From Biscogniauxia marginata (lineage: Eukaryota; Ascomycota; Sordariomycetes; Xylariales; Xylariaceae): a stretch of 32,983 nucleotides of DNA. A program made the position numbers and the translations under genes. Under the pieces are notes generated by a model. The model worked only from the letters and a program-made list of their open reading frames with translations. It searched no databases and was not told the origin of the DNA. The stretch is taken from the NCBI GenBank assembly GCA_022695795.1, contig MU404250.1, forward strand, positions 1 to 32,983, given 5' to 3'. Shown here one piece after another: positions 9,742 to 21,100 of this stretch (the first letter of the stretch is position 1; each line of letters starts with the position of its first letter).

Positions 9742-12148
9742 ATGTCTTCAGAAGACGGCATCATAAACTCTTTTAAGGGTAGTATTGGTCGTTACTTTCC
9801 GGACCATAATGAATACACCGATGTCCACGTCTTAATGCTAAGGTGGGTTGAAACTGATCTTGACGTGGGAAAGGAGATACGTGTCCTTTCTCAACTCTTC
9901 GAGCAAAAGTTCTGTTACAATGTTTCTAGTTTTCAGATACCCGCGGACGGAAACCAAGAAACTGAACTTAATGAGAAGCTTCTGAGCGTGGATAAGAAAT
10001 TGGCGGCCGATTCTCTATTGATTGTTTATTATGCTGGACACTGTGACTCAGATAATCGTGGACATTCTCGATGGTGGGCGTATGAGTCTGCACCAACACC
10101 AGCTAGGTACATCAATTGCTAGATAAGGGCCGTTCGTCGCTTACATATATCTGCAGAAACGTCGATGATAATCCGTCATTATCCTGGCATTTCATACAGC
10201 AACTATTTTTCGGTGTGAAATATGACGTCCTACTTCTCCTTGACTGTTGTAACGCTGCAGCTATTGCTACAGGTGTCAAAAATTCAGGAAGATTCGAAAT
10301 GATTGCTGCTTGTGCTATGAATGGGAGGACAAGAGCTCCATCAAGAGAGTCATTCACACATGCGCTCATAAAGGAACTTGCACCCCATGCCAAGGCCGGA
10401 ATTTCAGCAAACGATCTCGCCTCGCAGATCAGAGAAAACAAAATGATAACTGGTGAGTGGAACAAACAATCTCAATGTTTATCTCTATTAGGCATGCTAA
10501 GTTGGCTATTACACAGAAACACCAGTCTATCATGATTTTGCCAGGACAGCTACCTCGAAAATATTGCTGAAGCGAATCTCGGAGCCGCTTGCAGAGGGAT
10601 ATACCAAGAAACCCGCCGGCTACGTGCTCTTTAGGGCATCATTATCTGAAGATCCGAAGGGCAAGGAGATCGCCGACTGGCTGAAGGCTGCCACACCAAA
10701 TAAAGTCATTGGAGTTGACATAGAGGCTCTGGTTCTTCAAGCACGTCAACTTGAGACTTTTGATGAGCCACCTTTCGCGTATGGTCCAGTATTTGGGAGA
10801 CTTAGCGAGTCTGCGCAACGAGAGATCTTCCAGACAATACGGAATTTACACACGTCTATGGACATGGCCTCTCAACAGGCGACTGACAGACACTATAAAG
10901 GAGACAATGTTCTTATTGAGAGATACCTTGAGAACATTAAAAAGGCTACAGGTGCTGTCTGCGATGCGATAGAGACGCCTATCCTCCAGGAGATCAATCC
11001 ATCTAAGGACGAAATACCTCACCTAGAGCCATACATTACCGCCATCGGCGCAACTGGTTCTATCAATTTACGACAAGCTGTAATAGGACCTGCTGTTTTC
11101 GACGACGGCCAGGAAATACGTCACGAGAAATTGCGATACAAAGGTAAATCTTCGAGGGAAGTGGGAAAGTTCGAAGATAGGCCGGTAATCCTCGAGATGT
11201 TCTGTTACAATGAGAACCCAGAAACCGATTTTCCGTATGCGGAAACACTTAACCAGGTGCGAAGGATGTCAGGATTGTTGTCTCAAGCAAAGCGTGTGAG
11301 CTTTCACATCCTGCCCTGCCTCGGCTACTTCCATGACAGAGTCCGCCACGAGCTTGGTCTGGTTTTTGAACCCCCTCCACAGTCCGACACGGAGTCTGAG
11401 CTCATGACTCTGCATCAGTTATACAGAAAACATAAGATTGTACCTCTTGGCCATCGCATATACCTTGCCCATGCTCTTACAGTGGCTATAGAGAGCTTTC
11501 ACCGCGTCGGCTGGGTGCACAAAGCAATAAGAAGCGACAACATTTTGTTCAATAAAATGCCAGAATGGGAGAGCTCTCAAGAGAGAATGGAGGAAATCAA
11601 AAATGCTAGACTAACAGATTTTGATCTTGCGAAGCCATGTCTCTTCGGGTTCGAGTACGCTCGGGCTGGGGATGCTGGGACAAACCTCGAAGAGGATCAT
11701 TCGTCAGAAAACAACTTGTATCGCCATCCTGATCGCTGGGGCCGGCCATTAGTAGAGTTTGTGAAAGCCCACGATGTTTTCGCTTTGGTAAGTGCTCCGT
11801 AAAATATCCTATTTTATCAGTTCTGGTAAATACATTAGAGACACGACAACTCACTCGACCCAGGGAATCGTCATGTTCGAGATAGCGCTCTGGAAAGACA
11901 TCTCTTCACACCTCAAAACAGAAGAACGCAGACGTAATTCTCGTTTGAAGTCAACAGAGGTCCGCGAGGTTGTTGAGAAAAGGTGCAAAACTGAAATTCC
12001 TCATAAGGCTGGCGAGGTCATGGCACAGATCATTCTCACATGCATTGACTTTGGAGGACTGACGACAGGGATGAGCGAGCGTGAGTCGCAGACTTACTTT
12101 CAACATCATGTCACCGGCAAACTTGAAAGTCTAGTGGGACGGGTCTAG
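9742..12148 (+). CDS. Caspase-like domain fused to a DUF7580-like pseudokinase
   Basis: The four-exon model (9742-10106, 10157-10452, 10517-11787, 11864-12148) gives 738 aa. The introns are 10107-10156 (GTACAT..TGCAG), 10453-10516 (GTGAGT..ACAG) and 11788-11863 (GTAAGT..CCCAG), each joining phases exactly. Residues about 1-235 look like a C14 caspase-type peptidase: a beta strand into YYAGH (His100), then DVLLLLDCC (Cys152/Cys153) and FTHALIKEL. A His/Cys dyad is therefore present, although the residue after His100 is Cys, not the usual Gly. A linker (about 235-430) leads to a C-terminal kinase-like region with GWVHKAIRSDNILF (about 551-564), YRHPDRWG and HDVFALGIVMFEIALW. The HRD aspartate position is not conserved and no DFG with an intact context is seen, so it is probably a pseudokinase of the type annotated DUF7580 next to HeLo domains. 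Inferred role: signalling or execution in regulated cell death. Exact domain edges are uncertain. Confidence 0.85.
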
Positions 12149-12925
12149 AGGTGTGTACTCTGATCAGGCCTCGCAATTGATCCATTCGACCCACTAAGAG
12201 GCTGAAAGGAATGGATTGATGCTAGGACGTCAATTTTGGCCAGTGCAATGGATCCATCTACCACTAAATGGATGGATTCGTCGGGGATGGATTCGATATA
12301 GATTGGTTTCACATACACTAATGTTGAAATATGGGGCTATACGACCTTGTCACCTGTATCTACATATATAGGATGGGCTTCGCCCATCTACCAGACTCAC
12401 CTTGAACCAATGCACTTGATCCTGTCCTCATATCTTCGTCTCATCTCAACAGTATGCGTGCCTTCGCCATATGTTGGTATCTTTAAGTATAGAAATTCAC
12501 CCTCGCAAGTACAAATCGTGATGATTGCTTGTTAACACCAGGCTACTAGTACCCTCAACGCTGTGGGTCTATACCTTCTGAGCCCTCCTCAAAACTCTCT
12601 GGGCTTTAAAAAAATACTATTGCAACAGCCCCTCATCTCTCCATCACATAGGTAGCATTTCCTTATGATTTACTCATGCAGTCATGTATTAGAAATACAC
12701 AATTTGTAAATCAATAATGTTTGGGTTCCGATATACTATTAAGAAGTCTATGTCCTTTCTATAACTGTAGAGCTACCATGCTCCCTCCTATACTTTACAC
12801 AAATTTCGATTATCTTTGACGTACTATTATCATTCATACATGCCTATTAGCTAGCGGTAATCTATCAAGGGCCGTGGATTAAATGTTATAGGAATGAAGA
12901 AAAAGGCCTACCTGGGTAGTTTTTG
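12149..12925. other. Intergenic region without a supportable gene
   Basis: About 780 bp between the caspase-pseudokinase stop and the secreted-peptide stop, so it lies between convergent 3' ends. Frames are short and broken. ATGGATT-like words recur at 12210-12300 (ATGGATTGATG, ATGGATCCATC, ATGGATGGATTC, ATGGATTCG), a weak low-complexity repeat. I see no RNA gene or strong terminator. Confidence 0.5.
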
Positions 12926-13252
12926 CTAATAAGCCTCGTTGCAGATACCAGGCCTCAGCTTTAACCAATTTGCACCTTCGCACTTATCTCCACAATACGC
13001 CTTCATGGGACCTATTTCCTGACAGGAACTATCTCTGTAACATGGTTGGCTTTCGCAGTAGTGTCTCTTGTTGAAAATGTTGTCTCTCGGGGACATGTTC
13101 TTATCAACGGCTCGCTGGGCCAATGTTAGCGCCAGCTCTGGACTTCTTAATCACTCCTCGCTCACCTCAACGCTGTGCGTGTCTGGTATAACCGCTGCTA
13201 TTAATGGTTTCGAGAGGGCTGTGAGCAAAATCGTGATAAATAAAGTTTTCAT
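12926..13252 (-). CDS. Small secreted cysteine-rich precursor with a dibasic processing site
   Basis: The two-exon model has exon 1 at 13166-13252, a 51-nt intron at 13115-13165 and exon 2 at 12926-13114, giving 91 aa. The intron has donor GTGAGC, branch GCTAAC and acceptor CCCAG, is phase 0, and removes an in-frame TGA. Residues 1-20 form a clear signal peptide (MKTLFITILLTALSKPLIAA). A short pro-region follows, then Lys45-Arg46, a Kex2-type site. The last 45 residues contain six cysteines (49, 54, 60, 70, 74, 87), enough for three disulfides, and the protein ends at Tyr91. A TATA-like TTTTATAAG lies about 25 bp before the ATG on the coding strand. Secretion and Kex2 cleavage are inferred from the sequence. 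The mature peptide resembles fungal small secreted effector or antimicrobial-type peptides in general form only, and I do not recognise the family. Cysteine spacing is C-x4-C-x5-C-x9-C-x3-C-x12-C. Confidence 0.72.
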
Positions 13253-15141
13253 GTTGGCGATATTTAGAAAAGCTCTTATAAAAGAAACAGTATAGTTGTC
13301 GTTTCTCCTCGACCTTTATGGTTCCAATTGCAATACCTTGTGATGATATGCTTTGTGGGACGGGTGAAATTAGGTAAATAAGTAGTTAGACTACAGTTGA
13401 TGGATACAAATTACCATTTATCTATTTACATAACGTAGGGAGTTAGACGGTCTATTTATTTTCTGCAACCTCTGCCCCATTATCAGGATTATTTCAGAGC
13501 CAGGGGTCTTGTGAACCCATGACGAAAGAAGCTGTCAGCAGCAAGGTTTTAATTCTACAATTGATCGTCGAAGTGAAAAAATAGAGCGAAGTGATGCCTT
13601 CTGTGCCTCCTGTGCCGCTGGCCCTGTAATCATTGAAGTCATCATGTTAGAGGGGCGGGCTGCTAGTGAATCCTTCACCATATATCAAGTATCTCCAGCT
13701 GTCAGCAGCTTAAATCTTTCTAGATGGCCAGGGTAACTCTAGTATCGGATCTTAATGAGGGAGCAGGTTCACTAATACTCTACTCTATAAGTTATATATA
13801 TCTAGAGGATTCATGATTATATTGTGCATCGCTCACAGGCAATAGCATGCCCACAGTTGATCTTGTGGATTGTATCCCGTAACTACCTAAATTGGTTGTC
13901 TTCAGATCCTCTTGACTACTTATCGCATATGAGGCTATCTGCACCAGAAATGGTGCTTTTCCCAATATACCTATTGTTACTATTGCCAAGATTTATGCTA
14001 GAGGTTGTTCAACCTGGTCTCATGCCTTAGGCTTCTTCCTTTAGCCACGGGATAACCTAGATGGTATTAATCCATAGCCTATTAGAGATTTAAATAACGA
14101 GACACTCAAATAGGATTATGACTTATTAGCACTATCTCTTCCTTAAAGCACGAAAGGGATCGAGGAAGAAATGTTAAACTAAATACCTCCATCTAATGAG
14201 AGAAGTATATAAAACAATATAGGCTTCCACTCCATACCAGAAGACGCCATAACCTATAAAAAAATATGCTTATAGTTCAAACAAGATAGTTGGTAGCTGG
14301 TTAATTAGGTATGTATAAGCATGTTTCGCATATATCTCAAGACCCAATGCTTCCCTAAAGCCTACTTAGATTTTGACATACCGGCTTTTCCTCGCAGCAT
14401 CGCAGCATCCTAACACCACCCTTGGCTCCCTAGCGGGGGTCGCGAAAACTACACACATACCTACGCATGCTTGTTAACTCAGGGATGAGTCACGAAGAAA
14501 AATTCCAGCTAGGTGTAGGTCAAGGTTCCGTGGCTCTAGATAACCCCAACCACCAGTGATATCCTCCATATCTCTTCTTGTCCCCTTGTGACCAAAAGGA
14601 TAAAACAGTGAGCTGGTTATCTGTACCCACTAACGGAAGAGCAATTAGAATAGGCGCCCAGGTAGGTTGACGACGCCGAGACAGGAGACTTCGCCTCGTC
14701 TCTGCACTGCCTTCTTTCTAAGGGATATTAAATAGCCAATCGGTAGATACAACAACGTGTATTCCCCGGGCGATAGGATATCTAAGTCGGGCCCATATGC
14801 CTTCTTCCCCCCTTTCCTAGTTTACGCCGTCTTGTACCTTTTCACATCCATCCCGACGTCACCACCATCACCTCCAACGCCCAGTCCGTTTGTTAAGACA
14901 TCTGTCAGGGGGAGGCCTGCTCCGGCATCGGCGGCCCGCTTCGTAGTGAGAGGTGATACGACTTCGTCGTGGGTTTATGCCTGGTACGTATACTGGCTTC
15001 ACAGTGGTAAAGACACGCTTATATCATACAAATGAGTGTATGCTTAAATTGATCATTGACCAGCTAGGAAAGTAAGATATATAGGTAATACTAAGGGGTT
15101 TATATAGAAGTGAAAATAGGGTGCGTGGCACCAAGTAGTAC
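13253..15141. other. Long gene-poor stretch between the secreted peptide and the NRPS stop
   Basis: About 1.9 kb without a frame I can support. Frames such as 13792-13989 (-) and 14757-15035 (+) are short and match nothing I recognise. A 21-base stretch at 14432-14452 is shared with 684-704, suggesting a repeat remnant around 14400-14520. The last 100 bp (15040-15141) is presumably the NRPS 3' UTR; no clear poly(A) signal was identified. Confidence 0.5.
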
Positions 15142-18100
15142 TTAGGAGTTACTCAACAGTATTTCCACGCATCCTGCTTGAACATCCTTCATGTATAGCT
15201 GTCCCACAATTTGACACAAGGATTTCATCATCTCCTTTACCGATTCCGGCTTTACAACATCCTCGCTAAAAGCAATGTCTATCCTCACCCTATCCTCTTG
15301 CAAAACAGGGACAGCTGTAATTAGGATGTCTGCCAAGTTTGGGGGCATTGTGCTGTATCCAATTTTGCATCTAGCCTCACCAAACATGGGAATCTCGCCG
15401 TGCTCAAAGGCCTTAGCAGCTTCAAAGTCGTTGTACACCATCACCGATCCAAATCGGATAGCCCGCGGCCAATCTGTGCAGCGCTGTACAATATGATCGA
15501 GTTCGAGATACTCGTATGGAATGGATTCTCGTCGTTGCTGCTCAACTTCCTCAAGCAACTGTTCGCAAGTTTGGTCACAGGCCGCCGAAATGCGCATAGG
15601 TATCATATTGAAGCATGGCCCAACAATCGAACTGGCGTTCGGTATCGGCACTGATCGATTTGCCACAATTCTTCCAAACACGATGTCCCGTTCCCCAGTG
15701 AAAGATGCGAGTACGAGAGCCCAAGCAGTGTGCAAAATGGTCTCAAAGCGAGTCTTAGCCTCGGGAATGTGGATGTAGTCAACGAGATGGCCATTTAATT
15801 CAGTTGCGTATGGTAATGTGGCCTTTCTGATGGCTGAGACTGGAGTGATGCTAGAACCCAGTAAAGTCTGCTGCCAAAATGCTTCGGCAGCCGGGGAGTT
15901 TGCCTGAAGGTGACGCAAAGTGGCGAGGTAAGCGCTGAAGCTGGGAGAGGCAGGAAGTTTGAGCCCAGCGTAAGCTAGACGAAGATGGTCTAAAATGATT
16001 GGTAGACTGATGCCATCGTACAGACTGTGAGGAATGCGCATAATAAGGCGGAGGGACTCTTTGGCCTCACTGTTATAACCCCGAACAACACCGAAGCATA
16101 AACCGAGCTTGCCAAATGCCTCACATCTTGATTTATTACTTTCGACAATGTCGGCGGTGGCATCGCTGATGTTAGTAGCTTCGTAGACTTCGCTGAAATC
16201 GGGAACGTGAGCGTGATGGATGATCTGCAACAGTCTGTCATTGTAAGGCACAAAGACGGTTCGCAGAATCGAGTGGTGCTTGACGACAGCCGCACAGGCC
16301 TGTCTTAGACGGCGAACGTCAACTGGAACCTCAAAGTCTAGCCATAGGTGATTCACTGTTTCTTGGGACGAAAACATTGAGCCCGTCGTCATCATCTTTT
16401 GTAGCGAAGTAGCCTCTATGATGTCTTCAACATCACCTCGGGGAATGCAGATTGTATTTTGAAGCAATGAGTCGACATTCACATCTTTGGGGAGGGATGA
16501 GAACGGTTTGAACTCCGAGATGGCCCGGACTTTGTTTAGCGGTTTGCATTTGAATACCATGTCCATGAAAGTAGGGTTTCGTACAATTTCTGCTGTCTGC
16601 AAGTCGACGCCGGATTCTCTGGCTCGGGCTGCAAGACGCATTGCAAGTAGAGAATCACCCCCAAGACGGAAGAAGTCTGCTTCGGGATGAACCGTATCCG
16701 ACGAAACGCTTAGTATTTTCATCCATAGAGACTTCAGTGTATGCTCCATGCTCGTGACTGGTAGATAGGTGTTGTCTCTTGTCGTAGATTCGAGATACAA
16801 ACCTTTCGCTGCAGTCCCTATAGAGCGTAGCAGTTTGCGATCAACCTTGCCCGCGATGTTAAGGGGAAGTGACGCGACTGGGATGAAAATGCGCGGAACC
16901 ATGTATGATGGGAGCGTATGAGCAAGCTGTTGCTTAGCATCTCCAAGAGCCTCCGCAAGCTTCTTGTTAACTTCCTCGGATACAGGGAGCGGCTGGTTCT
17001 CAGTGTTATCCCCGCCCACATCGGCATTACAATCAACGGCAATGAAGGCGGCTATGATAGGCGTTGCGATATCATCCTCGCTAGTGATTAGCTCAACAGC
17101 TAAGTCTGACGGCTTTGCCATAGCTGCCTTCAGATGGTGTTCGATATCCGCCAGGTCGAGTCTCTGTCCGTGTAGCTTAACCAGTGTATCTTTTCTTCCA
17201 ACGAACAATAGCGTTCCTTGATTACTCCACCGCACGAGATCCCCAGTCGCATACATCCTCTGGCAGATGCCTGGAAACTCATGCCTCCACGCTGGAGCAT
17301 CCGTGATAAACGCATCATTTGTCCTGTCAACATCGTCTATGTAGCCACTTCCTACTGTCGGGCCTTCGATCAGTAACTCGCCCACCGCACCCAGAGGTGC
17401 TAGTGTCTCACGGTCATCCGGATCAACGACCCAGCCAGTGACGCCAGGTAAGGGAATTCCGATGTCATGTGGATCTGTTTCAATATTCATCGGTGTCGCA
17501 GATACGCATACTACTGGCGTACATTCGCATAGCCCATAACCCTGGAAAAGGTTGACCTTTCCTGCCCATGTTTCGAGAATATCGGTGGTTATGGCCTCTC
17601 CGCAAATGAGAAAAGTCTTCATTTTTGGAATTAGATCGGAGGAGAGAAGCCTGACGAGGGATGGTGTCATTGCTGCCCAGTTACAAGAGAGGGCGGCGAG
17701 AGCACCAGCAATATTGTTCTTGCGCTCTGTTTCCGAGGGGATACATGTGCAACCGCCAGCAACCCATATCATGAGGGTTTCAAAGATGCAGACATTAGAA
17801 CTGTAGGATGCAAATTGCATGGCCCGAGTGGTAGAAGAAACTTCTGCGACTTCGGCTAAGGAGAGTGCACTGCGTACTATAGAAGTGTGAGAAATAACAC
17901 AGGCTTTGGGGATCCCCGTTGTTCCCGAAGTAGTGGCTATGTAGGCAGGCTGGTTAGGATCGGACGCAGTCGACTGTCTGGTAAGGGGGACAGGTGCCCT
18001 AAAGTCGTGATCGAGGACGAAGCTAGTGCGGACAACTTCAGTAAGGTGGCTATCTAAGCCGGCGGAAACGAGCGCGACTGAAGCATTCACCTTGCGACAG

Positions 18101-21100
18101 ATACTTTGTAAACGATCGGTCGGATAAGCTGGATCCAGCAAAACAAAGCAAGCCCCTGCTTTGAGGACGCCCAACATGGCAACTTGGGTCCATTTCGATT
18201 TGTGAAAGCACAGCGCCACTGCATCCCCTCGCTCGACATATAAACTTGCCGCGAGATGGTGCGCAAGCTGTGATGCTAGCTGGTCAAGTTCTTTATATGT
18301 AAAGTTCCCATCCCACGAGGAAACGGCCAATGCGCTGGGCTGATTATGCGCATGAGCTTCCACAATCTCGTGGAGGCAGGGAACAGAGTTCAGCTGCAGG
18401 TCCGATGGCATAGATGTTGAGATTTTGGTCTTGTCCTCAATACTGACATATTCCAACTGGCTGATTTGCAGGGTAGGTTGAGATGATAGCTGCTTTAAGA
18501 GACAGTTCATCTGCCCTAGAAGACGGGTAGCCTGGCCTTCCTCTAGCATTCGCGGGTCGAAAAAAATACTGGCATTGATATCACCTCCGGGGAGAATCTG
18601 GCAATGTAAGACGAGACTGTAGCCGGTGTATGCAGAGACAAGCTTAGAATCCTCCATCAGCTGGAACAGATTGGTTTCGCCAGCTTCATCATTATTGGCC
18701 GGCTGTACGATGAGCAGATTGGTGAAGTTGCATGCTGCTTGAGCTCCAGGGCTGAGCTGTTTGATGCGTTGCACCCCAAAGTGCTGGGCTGGATGCACAT
18801 TCATATCCTGGGCATTCTGTAGAAGCTCTGCTACTCGTTTAGCTTGGTCGATCTTGAAACGCATGGGAATTGTTGTGAGGGTCGGGCCGATCATATCCTC
18901 AACGCCGTGTACTGGTACTGTTCTCCCAGAAAGAGTCACGCCAATGGTGACATCTTTTGAGCTGCTGTAGCGGCCTATTAATAAGGCCCAGGCAGTTTGA
19001 ATCATTGAGGTTGTGGTATACCCAAATGAACCCTCGCCGCCGAGATTGAACCTTCGAGACTTGTGAGTATCAAGCTGAGGCCGCGGCAGATTGTGGGTTG
19101 GCGTAGGAGGGAATATGATATTCTCAGCCTTGTCAAGATAGGACCGCCAAAACGACTCTGTAGACTCCACAGGCAGATCGTGTAAAGTGTAGTTGATAAA
19201 GCTACTATATTGTGGTGAGGGTGCCAGAATCCTCCCTCTATAGAGCTGCTGTAGATGCCGCATGATGATGTCCATTGTCCAGCCATCGAATATGGCGTGG
19301 TGAATCATTATGGCTAGGTAAGAATTCGAGCCTTCATGTATGAATCCCGCATGGACGAGTTGTTTGCCGTGAGACATCTTGTCACGCCGAGCGGTGAAGT
19401 ACTCGTCCAGATTATTTCCAACTGTAATGCCAGCCCCTTCTCTCAGCACAACCTGGATGCTTCCCCATCGACTTGTTTGCACAATCCTTGTACGAAGGAT
19501 CGGAGTCAGAGCCACGAGCTGCCTCCAAGCTGATTCTGAGTTTCTATTGCTAGGGACCCGAATGATATATTCGGCGATGTAAGCACCTTGTTCGATGCTT
19601 GACAAGGCCATGAGACCCTCCTGCATGGCTGTACAAGGGTATGCATCCTCTACTATTCTGGGACTAACATCACAGGCACGAGCTGCCTCATTGATGATGT
19701 CATGAGCATTCCCATCCAACATTGAAAAAGGTGCGATGCTCCTAGTAGATGGCTGATCAGCTCTAACCGGTGTCGCCACTTTCGCAAGATCGGGGATGAT
19801 AGGGTGATCGAAAATATTCTTCACTGTGATCGTTATGCCATGCCGACGAGCTGCTGTAACAAGCTTCATAGCGTAAAGGGAGTCACCTCCAAGCCTGATA
19901 AAACTCTTCTGGACATCAATAGTCTTGAGACCTAGGATCCTTTTGCACAGAGACAACAGAACTTGAGTCGTCTGTGATACTTCTTCCCGTCCGTCGCCTA
20001 CTAGCGAGATAATTCTTCCATCCGAGCGTTTCACTATTGGAGCAACAGGCGGCAATGAGATGCTAGAAACCCCATGATGCTGGAGATTATTGTTTGTCAG
20101 TGGTGTCTGGGGGAATAGAGACCGAAGGATGAGCCGTGTCGGGACAATAAAGGACGGAAGCACCCTGTGAAGGTTATCTCTTATAGCGGCGAAGGTGGCT
20201 TCCAGGAGCTTCTGATAGCCATCATCTTCCCTATGGCCATGTTCCACCCCCACAATTCCAACGAGGTGCCCATCTGTGGGATGATTGGCGAGTTTGATAG
20301 CTTGAACAGCGACACCCCTTTCTCGCAAACCTTGGCGAATTAATCGTTGAGCACCATACACGATATATTGGCCTCCTTGCAGGGCTGGCGTGTCATTTCT
20401 TTCACCAAGGACTTCCAAAGACCCGTAGCCATTGAACCGGGCGAGCTCCCCCGTGTAAAATAATTCCAATGGTGCTTTGTCAACTTTTTCACACCACGTT
20501 GGTCGTTTCGCGGGACACTGGACAGCGGGTATATCTTTCATCTGCCCGAGGACAACTTCCCCAACTACACCAACCGGAGCTAATCGATTGTGGTCCTGAG
20601 AATCGACAATCCAGACTGAACTCGCATTTTCGAATTGTTGGAGGACTGGGGGGCTAGTAGCCCATCTTCCGAGCAAACCATAATGCTCAGATTCCAAGAA
20701 ATTTATGTCCGATACAGTGAGCTGTGTCCCATCATCGACCGCAATGAGCTGTTGTACGACATAATCCCACTGCTGGAGCATAGATTGAACCTGATGTGTC
20801 CCGATGAACCGAAGATCGTGGGTGCAAGTTAGGGAGACCGATGATGTGGAAAACTCGCAATCAATAAGAAGAGGGAAGGAATGAAAACTTGCGATGTTGG
20901 TGCTAGAAACCTGGCCTTCAAGTAGATCAAATTCTGTTCCAGGATTATACTCCTTGGGGTATATGGAGAGTAGAGTCCGGAAGTCGCAAGCTTGCTTAGC
21001 GCTGTCACTGATACAGCTGATGTTCTGTAGGCCGTGGTGATAATGGGGGATAGAGGCCACGTTAGAGCTTTGAACATCCTCAAGGAGAGCAAGTAGAGGT

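Noticed and set aside
13792..13989. Minus-strand frame with a hydrophobic N terminus
   Set aside because: No family recognised, no supporting splice signals and no second exon; hydrophobicity alone is not enough.
14757..15035. Plus-strand frame rich in Ser/Pro
   Set aside because: Low-complexity composition, no domain, and no splice-extended model; probably chance.
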